NCBI RefSeq assembly: GCF_021389955.1
Contig: NZ_CP089980.1
Span: 124,001-188,000, forward strand
Direction of reading: 5' to 3'
Length of the DNA stretch: 64,000 nucleotides
Origin: Fulvivirga maritima
GTDB taxonomy: Bacteria; Bacteroidota; Bacteroidia; Cytophagales; Cyclobacteriaceae
Below are positions 49,701-56,998 of the stretch, piece by piece (position 1 is the first letter of the stretch; every line of letters begins with the position of its first letter). The position numbers were made by a program, and so were the translations under genes. The notes under the pieces were generated by a model. That model had not been told where the DNA came from and did no database searches. It was given only the letters and a program-made list of their open reading frames with translations.

Positions 49701-52700
49701 CATATCAGCATGACCCGCTCTTATCCCAAAAAGAAATTGCTGATGTAAACCTGTCCATTGCTTTTGCGGATACACTGGGAGATACAATGCACGACAACAT
49801 TGTAATCACCTGCCAATACAGCACCGTACGCCTGAAGGAAGAAATCATTCCTAACAATGCGAACCAACTGAAAATGGCTGATAAAAATAAAGTTACACGC
49901 AGCTTTATCCTCACGCCCGAACTATATACTCAACTGATAGCAAACCCAGTAGCCTTTGGCAATTCTGGGAAGAATGTTTTTACTCAATTATTTGATGAAG
50001 GCGAAATAGAAGAAGAAAATATGGTGGCTTTAAACACTACTTCCAACTCATTAGATGCTCCCTGGTTCGCATTTGATCATAAAGGAGGAAGTTTCTTATG
50101 CAAGCCAGATATCAAACTATTAGACCCTGATTCCATAAATACCGCCGCTACAATAGATGCTGCCTTTCATACAAATGGAGTAACCTATTATTTCAATGGG
50201 GAAAAGTATTATGATGACCTAGACCAGGCAGGCACTGAAATAAGTTCAACGTTTAAAAAGTGGACTATTCCCATGCAGTATTTCAGAAGAGTGGAATCTG
50301 CATTCTATACACATTTAGGGTATTCTATTATCATGGATAATGAGTCCTTCACAAAAGTCAATAGTTCAACGGATTCATATAATCAAATTACTCCCCCTCT
50401 GGTTTATGATAATAATTTGTATGAAATAATCACAAAACTAAAAGAGAGCCTGGTAGAAAATGGCTCCAGCGTACTTTTAAGCGTATCTTTAAAAGAGAAT
50501 TTAAAAAAACTGAAGGTAGTTGCCGCTTATGAATATGTACTAAATGGTTTAAATGCTTTTTACAATATTAACCGCAATTATCCCATGAGATATCATTTTG
50601 TGGTTTCTGACACAAACAATGTCAGGTCAATCTATTTCCTAGCTAAGAATGATCATGGAACATGGGATTTAATTTATCCTGAGAACCCATCAACAATTAC
50701 TTTTGTAGGTGATACTGAAAGAATCCATAGTAAAGAATGGACTGCAGCTTTTTCTCATACTGTAGAGGTTATTGATAGCAACATGCAAAAACATGTGAAT
50801 TTCCAAATTGGATTTCAAAAAAATGTAATGCAGGCCATTACGCAGATATCTTCCCAAGAACAAAACATACAAGACCCCGTTACATATATTTTTTCATGGA
50901 CAGGCACAAATACTCATAAATTGAATAAAGAAATAATGGGTGCTGCCAGTCATGAAACTGGGATTAAGATCTTTAGTGAACATGAATTTATGAGTGTAAG
51001 CGTGCAAGATTTTAAAGAAGATGAGAATCACATCATTCTTCCGGAACTTTTGGCACAGTTGATTGATGAATGGCAAACGAGTACAATTTCCCTGGAAAAA
51101 ACGATCAAAGTAGAAAAAGCCTCTGATTTTCACACTACCAAAAACGTCCATAGAGAAACTACTATAAGGTACGATGGCACTAATATCTCAACCCGTTCGA
51201 GCGAAACCAGTATAGCCACATCTAATGAGGAAGATTATTTTAATAATAACGCAACCCCAATAACAGCAGAGAGCCAAATCGGATCCATCTCCACAGAAAT
51301 CTATACAGTAGAAGATAAAGAGTGGGTCAAGAAGAATGAAGAAGAGATCCCCGTTGACCACGTAGATGCTGCCTATATTGCAGCAAACAAACTTATCCTC
51401 ATCAATGAAGATAAGTATGCGACTTACAACCTAACTGACAGTGGAAATATCCCGGATACTATTAATAACGAACAAGCAAAATGGGTAGATGCCACAGCAA
51501 GCCATATAGATGCCGCTTTTGTATGGGAAGATCAGGTATACCTGGTAGAAGATGACCACTACTACGTCATCAGCACAGATGCCGAACCTGATGATTTGGG
51601 TGAAGCCAGGCCTATTAAAGGAAACTGGAGCAACATACCTACATCATTTGTATCAGGTATTGAGGCTGCATTGGTGAAAGACAATGAGCTTACCTTTTAT
51701 AAAGGAGGGCAATCCATTACCTATGGTAAAGGTGAAGAAGATAACCAGCTCTACCTGAACAGTAACGTTGATTACCAGATCATCCGGCTGACCAGTAGTA
51801 CCGCCAAGGATTTCAACAAACTACTCTTTCAGAAGCAAATACAAGGTTTTCTGCAACTGGAAACTCAGCAGATTAATGAAACTCCTGCTTTTAGCTATAC
51901 AAACAAGGATGCCACTACCATTAAAGTAAAAGATGCTAATGCAGTGAAGTCCTTACCTACTAGTACCCATATCGACTACCACAGTGCAAATGGCTTGTAC
52001 TACTGGGAAGTATTCTTTCATGTGCCTTTCCTTATTGCTCAGTCACTGAATACTGACCAGAAGTTTGAGGAAGCGAAAGAATGGTATGAACATATATACG
52101 ACCCTACCGCTGCCCAATATTTCTGGAAGTTTCTACCTTTTCAGAGCGTAGATATCGATGCCTTGATAGAACCGGCAAAACTGTTAGCAGATGAGTTCGG
52201 GCAGAATCTATTCGTTATGATAGAAAAGGTGGGCAAAGTACTCAAAAAGTATGACGATGAGTTTTTAGGTATTAGCACTTTTGGTGATCACAATACGGAT
52301 ACCCTTGAAAATCTGACTGATTATCTCACTAATACAACTAACTATTTTGGTAACGTTTTGAGCGAGGTAAAGAAATTGATTACTCCAAACTCCAAACCCG
52401 AAAGCCCCGAGCAACAACTTCTGGAGATCTTACAACTGATGCAGCAACTCCCTGAGAATTATACCCGGATGCAAACAACCGTAGCCCAGGTACAAACCTA
52501 CCTGTCAGACCCGTTTGATCCGCATGCCATCGCGCAGCTCAGGCCTATTGCCTACCGTAAGTCAATAGTTATGAGCTACATTGACAACCTGCTAGACTGG
52601 GGAGACATGCTCTTCCGACAGTATAGTCGCGAGAGCATCAATGAAGCCCGTATGCTCTACGTACTGGCCTACGACCTGCTGGGAAAAAGACCTGAAAACC

Positions 52701-54955
52701 TGGGTACACTCGTTTTATCTGATGACAGTAACTATGAGCAATTGTTTCACAATGAAGACGTAAGTTCCGGTGTCGATTATGACTTCCTGCTGGAACTGGA
52801 AACGGCTGATTCTACCAATGATCAGTACACCAGCCTTACATTTGCCGGCACCCAGCATGACTCGATAACTAACCCATACTTTTTCATTCCGGAAAATAGC
52901 CTGTTTATGGACTACTGGAAGCGGGTAGAAGACCGGTTGTTTAAGATCCGCAATAGCCTCAATATCCTGGGTGAAAAGCAACCGCTGCCGCTCTTCCAGC
53001 CGCCTATAGACCCTATGGCTCTCGTTGATGCCATAGCTGCAGGTGGTAGCCTCAGTGGGGCGCTGGCCACCATGCAAGCAAGCGTACCTCACTATCGCTT
53101 CACTTATATGCTAGATAAAGCGAAAGCCTATGCTGATAAACTAGCACAGTTCGGAGCTGATTTATTGGGAGCTATTGAGAAAAAGGATGCCGAAGAGCTA
53201 GAACTTCTGCACAATAAGCAAGAAGCTATGATCCTTACCCTTAATACCCAGATCAAAAAAGACCAGATCAAAGATGCAGAGTTTACCATCAAAAACCTGG
53301 AAGAAAGCAAAAAGAGCGCTCAAGGTCAATGGGAACATTATAGGCGTCTATTAGATGAAGGACTCATAGGTGAAGAGGTCACTCAGATCGCTATGATGTC
53401 TGCTTCTACAGCCATCCATAGCTTAATTGCTCTTTCACATATTACTAGCGGCTTGTCTTATGTTATACCTCAAGTGACCGCAGGGCCATTTAGCTTTGGG
53501 GTAACCTCCGGCGGTCAGCAGTTCGGTAAAATGCTTGAGAAATTTGGAGACAGCTCAGACTCCCTGGCCGAAGGATTGAGCATGGGCGGAGAGATTGCAG
53601 GTATCTATGCTCAGTATAAACGGTCTACTGAAGACTGGGAGCTCCAACGGGACATGGCTGGAAGTGAAATAAAGCAACTGGATATACAGATCAATGGAGC
53701 CAAACTACAAAAGGCCATTGCTGAGCAAGAACTCAGAATACATGAAAAAGATATTGACAACAATAAGTCTATAGCCCAATTCATGACCGATAAGTTCTCT
53801 GGTTTGCAACTCTACAGCTGGATGAGCAGCAAGCTCTCAGGGCTGTACTACCAAACCTACAAGATGGCACACGACATTGCCAAACAGGCAGAAAAGGCCT
53901 TTGTGTTTGAAACCGGCAGCAAAGAAACCGACATAAAATTCATCGGAGGTACCTACTGGGACAGTCAGAAAAAAGGGCTCATGAGTGGTGAGACCCTGGG
54001 TCATGACCTGAGTCGTATGGAAAAAGCTTATATGGAGCAAGATAGCCGCGGCTTGGAGATCACCAAAAACATCTCATTACTAGAGTTGGATCCAATAGCT
54101 TACCTCCAACTGAAGATGAAAGGCCAATGTATGTTTAGACTAACGGAAGAGCTCTTTGACCAAGACTTCCCCGGCCACTACAACCGGCAGGTGAAAACCA
54201 TCTCCGTAGCTTTTGACATCGGGGAAGGCAAGACCGTCAACGCTACCCTCACCCAGCTCAACAATAAGCTGGTGATGGAGCCCGATGTGAAAGCCGTGAA
54301 GTACCTGCTCGATGCCAAAGGCGAACAGCCACTTAGCATCCGTACTGACTGGAAAGTAAACCAGCAGATCGCCCTCTCCTATGTGGACGAGTACACGGAA
54401 AACAACGGAATGTTTGAGTTGCGCTTTGATGACGAACGGTACCTGCCGTTTGAAGGAACCGGGGCCGTATCGCTTTGGCAGCTGGAACTGCACGGCAAAC
54501 CGGGAAGCTACAACCTCGAAGAGCTGCTCGATGTCACCATCAAGCTCCGCTATACCGCGGAAAACGGAGGAGCCGCCTTTGCCAATGCCGTAAAAGGGGT
54601 GCTGAAGCCTTACAAAGCAACCAGCTTCGTTGACTTGGCCTATACCTTCCCGGAGCAGTGGAACGACTTCATGCTCGGTGACAGTCACACCCTGGAGCTC
54701 AACTTCACACGAAGTATGTTTCCGGGGCTGGCCGGCAGCAAGGCGACCGGGCTCATCCTGAGGTACCAGTACCACGACGGTGGCTCGGCGATCTTCGAGC
54801 TCAATGACGAGCTCAAACTGGCCAACAATCAGTACCTGGAAGCCTCCAACCTGCAGCTCGCCAGAAATGGCTCCACCTGGAAGTTTACCGTGAAAGGTGA
54901 CAAGTCGCAGATTGCCAATGTGGAGATGGTCATCACCTACCAGGCCAAAGTGTAA
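40724..54955 (+). CDS. Giant Tc-toxin A (TcA)-like protein with hemopexin-repeat insert, 4,743 residues
   Basis: One intact 14.2-kb frame. The N-terminus (SPAAYLADLLQL, residues 27-38) and following helices match the VRP1/TcA N-terminal shell. Residues about 630-870 hold three copies of a ~80-residue helical unit (xNLxFNxYIDExG). Residues about 1140-2510 are some 24 hemopexin-like repeats (VDAAF..., TYLFSGDxYxRY, VDxGYPKxI). The TcA core then resumes: LLIDVQ... at about 2690, WMRNYRVWEANRKVFLYPENY from 2745 (neuraminidase-like/ABC-toxin region), five more hemopexin-like units, YYWEVFFHVPF around 3761, a helical pore-like region about 4110-4400, and DFPGHYNRQVK at 4481 (TcB-binding end). Typical TcA is near 2,500 residues. 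No signal peptide. The expected role is a pentameric injection channel with a receptor-binding insert, by analogy. Confidence 0.9.
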   Translation: MDNFPDYAELFGALDFKKGDEARTVYSPAAYLADLLQLMDDEFADDELNERRSDIRGILLDSENTYTLIPYLGIVNEILENKLLNGNNSISNLEEVYSELLPNTKYPFNMPFNLAEEEIKLYLQYLGISTEELHKLFATKEQLDDETVAREYLGLSLEDWAIITRANGITDEQMKEYFGYGSNISNDDFKNDLSQVNKFIESTGVTSQERRELIKQKLSEAEIQEKLAIQFYINNVNQDYALFNESEDVIKSSSNSKLLTIWFDRVNKFIRLAKKAEINFTHLDTILRLCNKALLNTEALKVIASIKKLHETTELPIDEIVALIASINEVGHTEGEMPEDLFNRVFNNKYAEQDNQYIASGNGIVPHQFLKEGYTNMEYENDLFSEANYYFRKRLIHALAISELALEKIIQRLDDKEVNSELWLSSDKKIELLNLLYRFVKLSEVLDLTHEEVFTLFDLLEQDSSILEFNQHSTFLNERPSSQDCLNIFIEGSAEDRLWLVQSMHALAKWMITYDLHTDTLWHITTGMYTNAKAEMAAKDLTVAQLNAMLKAFEEVTLHPKAFEQGAIDERTAKIIYAHLNHVSNNTCKHKIKLLDTKEEEAHSIANNIIPSLSKVSTLDFKGLGIEEALLEKISRNLIYKGYTSPSGIVISEKLPEDIEEFQLETDFDFCLKEVFDIIHSLYIDTESKTPENEEVIFNVYPSDFRTLPLAEEKIQEIYDNLIFNHYIDEEGMVIFSNFFSYPANWQHFDVNTHIQEHASEIYRLLNNQLDEFQTKKVKLTTSTFNELPLTEVEIQDLLKNLTFNEYIDESGIIKNKERLLAEDFESLRLAIQFYPYRHKILKLINGTIESVRKQYLMLNKAKLATITDSIIAQWAYEDLQGNYLNGDELMPEAKTFFNDDDNKDKLILGYYFEANTGVVIFNRMQQIIKNSEKYQLTDKPLLDLKFYQNEIDEIWSILMDLNLITWSGHIPFNKIDYFLNSDHAISFSVNGFEDFNKEIFFMLQNVAKATRALHQEIVKVIISLAEAQDNLLWENLKAIFGIDIGSLKVISDVIFEGQDKKKAWLLPAMESTNGLGEITGLPNNKAYNKAFQRVRQYALLAKKLQMGEKETAIAFHDQDLAAKFPEALELPEGIEEFNLLLEGEELLYLFADDNNDHKYWTYRRSDYELVDRYGLQIDDPKSDNLLGKEEKEIIDRLRKDDDLRKTIKEDPIRHLFEKEGMVQVDAAFYDKMGNLYVISGGNYFVKMKVKNYWEEKENPFGLVDNDFEKISTIDAAYVDSNNRLYLFADSMYVRYSDFSDTAYIDEGYPKYIQEGWAEENAEVNWPEIFTEKVDAAFEGKDGNTYFFHRNQFVSSEDKTIRDIKNHWGKLKYDFKDIDKIDGAFTHEGVTYIFAGEAIFKYTDSLENEDTHVADGFPMSIKDYIPDLPLEFANGVDAAFKGADDIIYLVKGEYNVQLTSTDEGNFSVMPLFEKNWGALHNPLQESTDNAQVDAAMIGLDGYTYLFSGDMYYRYKTSDYTMVDPGYPRLIADDWEGLTQIDAAFVLDGKTYIFGEKSINGSSEYVYIRYSTKDYTQIDEADEEKDSYITPIGNLLDVEEIEVYPTLQESLKWWSLPQSAIDAGFQKADAILNAHDGSTYMFFSKSDPEIIEGYVIEFNHTHRWWSEPVKISEKWNDLPFNTIDAAVAGKDGKTYLFSGDEYVRLSDKEACHIDNGYPRKISKYWGKVKNNILENGHIDAAVVVESREMDEDADGDDIRKVESHTYLFSGNQFFRYEGNEYSTVEPGYPKPLSHLRYEPRFMNLSSKVEQVDATLADFRNVYIFEGKKCHVISDVKSIAYKSENPPEDYSKTNVSYKYPETAFNRESFVNTRALFTERGSAFGLKDQAWVKFSALEGNDIFETVDTPLVINDAPNAYKQDLDAILQGTDGNTYFFKGEKCYNSLLETEYNIDVQWGKPENNIKETDRIDAGFVGRDGKTYVFSGTQYYTYEGQNYLGVALENHPELIASHWGGINQVTYAYVINGKTYLFEKADLHGNFRMVVYKTDDYRLETPETQYVDLSYWAIPAAQQRAGFDQFDAILCLDDNLIFIKGRHFIRYHVEEKNWSHPKELSLLFPDLHFNNTTFKKIETAFWGADNNVYFFDECYFIVGTHHSDGSYSYTNLEEINHHWGLFANPFSNGVDTAFVYEGVTYLIAGNYFVRYSDNDYESVDMGYPKKVSESLMNEEPFLHIGEVLQCRLKHMKHDDTIKINAVIANKRNTYVLINDDLHVSSKTIENDFWFSRLSHTRNNISETGVIDATFTTDEHTYLFSGDQYIRYTGNRYDYVDIGYPKLIMESLKSDLGLGQNVELPSEFKYGIDAAFYTNSMLTIFKDENNWISSDGAVEAIQGKWGQIKNNFSKATPIDTAYTDEAGKLFVFKEDQFICYSDTSILFSADEDLPKFVDAGYPMLIEEHKAHLPVAFTSNLDSTFWFENRLFFAQGSQYLMYKPGMKACDNRFYPQEFKYRWGNWSDYLLMDIYLLAKFMKLSEQFSSSEETLSSLLYDRDGYTKEPYWALAEIFGFDKEEIRWVLRNNAFLSRTNEMEQDFQLEAIIRLYDILSTAERLKVDASMLYNAVWMELYSKQRTYDTAAQAANNIYRMLGSVDYNDNYKALFDEIERALNTIKRDALVPYAIANDAEVEDARALYEKLLIDVQTENETSTSRIKEATMAIQLFFHRYFIHLEEVDLNGNIDEARWHALKNQWEWMRNYRVWEANRKVFLYPENYIRPELRDEDMKTPAFETLEQDLMQGEITDKAVERVYKKYLDEFTEVSRLKIAGGYIFEDSDESNPDVASRRLVLLGRTKSDPMRYYYRFGTFLDGDYNADSWKAWKPLNINIDSEKVYPVYAFNRVFVFWPKIETIAADSLSTNIDNSNEIVNVTSESKVLYSVKVYFSYYDLNENWVQPQELKTVFETAIEEEELAAYLKNVDDGNIADNFYKGININELNLSNFTYQHDPLLSQKEIADVNLSIAFADTLGDTMHDNIVITCQYSTVRLKEEIIPNNANQLKMADKNKVTRSFILTPELYTQLIANPVAFGNSGKNVFTQLFDEGEIEEENMVALNTTSNSLDAPWFAFDHKGGSFLCKPDIKLLDPDSINTAATIDAAFHTNGVTYYFNGEKYYDDLDQAGTEISSTFKKWTIPMQYFRRVESAFYTHLGYSIIMDNESFTKVNSSTDSYNQITPPLVYDNNLYEIITKLKESLVENGSSVLLSVSLKENLKKLKVVAAYEYVLNGLNAFYNINRNYPMRYHFVVSDTNNVRSIYFLAKNDHGTWDLIYPENPSTITFVGDTERIHSKEWTAAFSHTVEVIDSNMQKHVNFQIGFQKNVMQAITQISSQEQNIQDPVTYIFSWTGTNTHKLNKEIMGAASHETGIKIFSEHEFMSVSVQDFKEDENHIILPELLAQLIDEWQTSTISLEKTIKVEKASDFHTTKNVHRETTIRYDGTNISTRSSETSIATSNEEDYFNNNATPITAESQIGSISTEIYTVEDKEWVKKNEEEIPVDHVDAAYIAANKLILINEDKYATYNLTDSGNIPDTINNEQAKWVDATASHIDAAFVWEDQVYLVEDDHYYVISTDAEPDDLGEARPIKGNWSNIPTSFVSGIEAALVKDNELTFYKGGQSITYGKGEEDNQLYLNSNVDYQIIRLTSSTAKDFNKLLFQKQIQGFLQLETQQINETPAFSYTNKDATTIKVKDANAVKSLPTSTHIDYHSANGLYYWEVFFHVPFLIAQSLNTDQKFEEAKEWYEHIYDPTAAQYFWKFLPFQSVDIDALIEPAKLLADEFGQNLFVMIEKVGKVLKKYDDEFLGISTFGDHNTDTLENLTDYLTNTTNYFGNVLSEVKKLITPNSKPESPEQQLLEILQLMQQLPENYTRMQTTVAQVQTYLSDPFDPHAIAQLRPIAYRKSIVMSYIDNLLDWGDMLFRQYSRESINEARMLYVLAYDLLGKRPENLGTLVLSDDSNYEQLFHNEDVSSGVDYDFLLELETADSTNDQYTSLTFAGTQHDSITNPYFFIPENSLFMDYWKRVEDRLFKIRNSLNILGEKQPLPLFQPPIDPMALVDAIAAGGSLSGALATMQASVPHYRFTYMLDKAKAYADKLAQFGADLLGAIEKKDAEELELLHNKQEAMILTLNTQIKKDQIKDAEFTIKNLEESKKSAQGQWEHYRRLLDEGLIGEEVTQIAMMSASTAIHSLIALSHITSGLSYVIPQVTAGPFSFGVTSGGQQFGKMLEKFGDSSDSLAEGLSMGGEIAGIYAQYKRSTEDWELQRDMAGSEIKQLDIQINGAKLQKAIAEQELRIHEKDIDNNKSIAQFMTDKFSGLQLYSWMSSKLSGLYYQTYKMAHDIAKQAEKAFVFETGSKETDIKFIGGTYWDSQKKGLMSGETLGHDLSRMEKAYMEQDSRGLEITKNISLLELDPIAYLQLKMKGQCMFRLTEELFDQDFPGHYNRQVKTISVAFDIGEGKTVNATLTQLNNKLVMEPDVKAVKYLLDAKGEQPLSIRTDWKVNQQIALSYVDEYTENNGMFELRFDDERYLPFEGTGAVSLWQLELHGKPGSYNLEELLDVTIKLRYTAENGGAAFANAVKGVLKPYKATSFVDLAYTFPEQWNDFMLGDSHTLELNFTRSMFPGLAGSKATGLILRYQYHDGGSAIFELNDELKLANNQYLEASNLQLARNGSTWKFTVKGDKSQIANVEMVITYQAKV
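44140..48250 (+). repeat. Array of about 24 hemopexin-like repeats within the TcA-like gene
   Basis: Successive units of about 50-65 residues share hydrophobic-DAA-F, then (T/V)YLFSGDxYxRY, then a (V/I)DxGYPKxI linker and an aromatic-tryptophan turn. Units alternate between well-formed and degenerate. Four such units make one hemopexin propeller, so about six propellers are possible. DNA copies have diverged; only the protein pattern repeats. Confidence 0.85.
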
Positions 54956-54998
54956 ACCAAAAGTGTAGGGATCAGCCTTCCCGGAGAAATGAAGGGAT

Positions 54999-55020
54999 GA
55001 CAGGGCCACCGTGCCCTGTC
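54999..55020 (+). terminator. Hairpin after the TcA-like gene
   Basis: A perfect 8-bp GC-rich stem GACAGGGC/GCCCTGTC with a 6-base loop, 43 bases after the stop. There is no T tract, so it may stabilise the mRNA end rather than terminate. Confidence 0.45.
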
Positions 55021-55232
55021 CCTCTCCCTCCTCTCCGCATAGCCCCTGTTATGAAGCTGGCTCGGTGTCACCCCTTGGACTAACATTTTTCCAAACCGGA
55101 GACACACAATATGCCGTCCATTGCTACCGCTCCGACCCCTCGCAGAGCGTAAAAGGAAACCATACTTAATAGCATAGACTGCCCTCCGAAAAGGGAGGCT
55201 TACCCTTCACTTTTTTTAAAACCGAAAAAATC

Positions 55233-56960
55233 ATGTCAAAACTTTCCAGAAAACTCCACCGACTGGCCAAGCGCCAAAAAAAGCGGAAACAAAAACAGGA
55301 AACCGCCCGAAGCAAAGCCGAGTCCAAGCGCGAAAGCCGCGCCGTACGGGCAGGTCATGCTGAAAACGGACAGAAGCCTGTAGCAGATAAAAAGCCCAAA
55401 TATGACCTGGGAAAAGGCCGCAGTGTCTATGCGGTCAAAGACGCCCGGGGCAAAACCGTCTATGTTCCTAAAGAAAGCGAGGCCACCGATGCCGAACGCG
55501 AACACGGCCTGTTTGTCAAAGACAGTAGCGTAGACCCGCCCGCCAAAGAAGGCCGGGAGGCCGTAAAAGGCGGCACGCCACGAATAGACCTGGGCAAAGA
55601 CCGGAACGTATATCCTGTCAAAAATGATGAGGGCAAGACCATATACCTGCCTAAAGAAAGTGAGGCCACCGATGCAGAGCGGGAGCGAGGCCTGTTTGTC
55701 AAAGACAGCAGTGTAGACCCACCGACCAAAGAAGGCCGGGAAGCCATAAAAGACGGCACGCCCCGAAAAGACCTGGGCAAAGGCCGGGACGTCTACCCGG
55801 TCAAAAAGGACAACGGCAACACGATCTACCTGCCCCGTGAAAGTGACGCCACCGACTTTGAAAAAGCCAACGGGCTCTTTGTGAAAGACAGCAGCGTAAC
55901 CGAGCCACCTGCACCTGCTGGCAGGGAAGCCCTCAAAGACAAAAAGCCCCGGTACGATCAGGGCAAGGGACGGTATATCTACCCGGCTAAAGACGAAGCC
56001 GGCAACACCCGCTACCTGCCCAGGGCAAGCGAAGCGACCGATGACGAAAAGGAGCGTGGACTCTTCGTGCGGGATGAGGAGGTGGACACCCCGGAAGAAA
56101 AATGGACCCCTGTAGCCGGGGGCAAACCCAAATACGATCAGGACAAAGGCCGCTACGTATACCCGGTAAAAGATGCTGACGGCCACCTTACCTACCTGCC
56201 TGCAGAGGGAGACGCTACGGAATACGAAAAAGAACACCAGCTATACCTGCCCGATGAGGTACTCAAAGACCCAGAAGCCGAGCGCCGTATCCCGGAAACC
56301 CCGGAGCGCCTCACCGCCCGAGCCGAGCGTACCCAGCGGCTGCACCCGCCCGGACCCATACCTAACAGAGAAGAAGGGGAACGTATGCTGTACCCCAATA
56401 CCCGGGCCGATGGCGAAGTAGTCTATCTACCGCAACAAAAGGATGCTACGGCACAAGAGATAGCCGATGGACGGTTTATTTCCGATAAAGAAGCCGGCCT
56501 GCAGGAAGGCAAGCCTGACCTCAGCCGCAAACCCTTTAGCGAAGCACTGGACGGTACGCAGCTATGGGACGGCCAGTCACTGCCGCCACCCACCGAGGTA
56601 CAGCACAAAGCCCTGCTCCGCAGCCTGAAACCCACCTTCGACCCCGAGAACGGGCGCATGCTCTACCCGGTAGAAGGAGACGAGGTAACCCAATACCTGC
56701 CCCTGGCCGAAGACGCCACCGCAGCAGAGATCATCGACCGCACCTACGCCCGGTTTACCACCGAGCAGCCTATCGAAGACTTTGTGTTGCAAAATGTGGG
56801 CAGTGAAAGCCACGAAGTAGAGGGAGGCACCATCACGGCCGTCGCTATGGAAAATTTAGCTGATGCTTTTACGACAGCACCACTCAAACTGACAGCTCAC
56901 CGAGCCTTTCAGGAACAATTAGAAAATACCAATACCCCTGCTCAGCAATGGGTGGGATGA
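55233..56960 (+). CDS. GC-rich protein of about seven ~62-residue repeats, basic N-terminus
   Basis: I do not recognise a family. The first 45 residues are very basic and disordered-looking (KLHRLAKRQKKRKQKQETAR...). Then come repeats of the form PKYDLGKGRxVYPVKD, xGxTxYLPxESEATDAERE, xGLFVKDSSV: five well-conserved copies (residues about 54-340) and two divergent ones (about 375-425 and 465-510). The C-terminal 65 residues are unique. Gly/Asp/Tyr-rich repeats of this kind suggest an extended beta-type scaffold or spike. It lies 277 bases after the TcA-like gene and 38 bases before the next gene. Its base composition is much richer in GC than its neighbours. No signal peptide. Confidence 0.75.
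   Translation: MSKLSRKLHRLAKRQKKRKQKQETARSKAESKRESRAVRAGHAENGQKPVADKKPKYDLGKGRSVYAVKDARGKTVYVPKESEATDAEREHGLFVKDSSVDPPAKEGREAVKGGTPRIDLGKDRNVYPVKNDEGKTIYLPKESEATDAERERGLFVKDSSVDPPTKEGREAIKDGTPRKDLGKGRDVYPVKKDNGNTIYLPRESDATDFEKANGLFVKDSSVTEPPAPAGREALKDKKPRYDQGKGRYIYPAKDEAGNTRYLPRASEATDDEKERGLFVRDEEVDTPEEKWTPVAGGKPKYDQDKGRYVYPVKDADGHLTYLPAEGDATEYEKEHQLYLPDEVLKDPEAERRIPETPERLTARAERTQRLHPPGPIPNREEGERMLYPNTRADGEVVYLPQQKDATAQEIADGRFISDKEAGLQEGKPDLSRKPFSEALDGTQLWDGQSLPPPTEVQHKALLRSLKPTFDPENGRMLYPVEGDEVTQYLPLAEDATAAEIIDRTYARFTTEQPIEDFVLQNVGSESHEVEGGTITAVAMENLADAFTTAPLKLTAHRAFQEQLENTNTPAQQWVG
55392..56763 (+). repeat. Tandem ~62-codon repeats
   Basis: Seven protein-level repeats inside the 55233-56960 gene. 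The second and third copies are also close at DNA level (for example GGGCAAAGACCGG versus GGGCAAAGGCCGG, and shared GTTTGTCAAAGACAGCAG runs), so recent duplication or recombination is likely. Confidence 0.75.
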
Positions 56961-56998
56961 GAAAAATCAATTTATAAAACATTAAAATTTTAAGAATT

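Noticed and set aside
54140-55009. Minus-strand open frame (289 codons) opposite the toxin 3' end
   Set aside because: It lies fully within the GC-rich TcA-like end with its conserved DFPGHYNRQVK; the antisense product is His/Gly/Val-rich and low in plausibility.
55236-56237. Long minus-strand open frame (333 codons) opposite the repeat protein
   Set aside because: It mirrors the GC-rich repeat gene; stops are rare there by composition. Its Phe/Val/Cys-rich product is repeat-patterned only because the other strand is.
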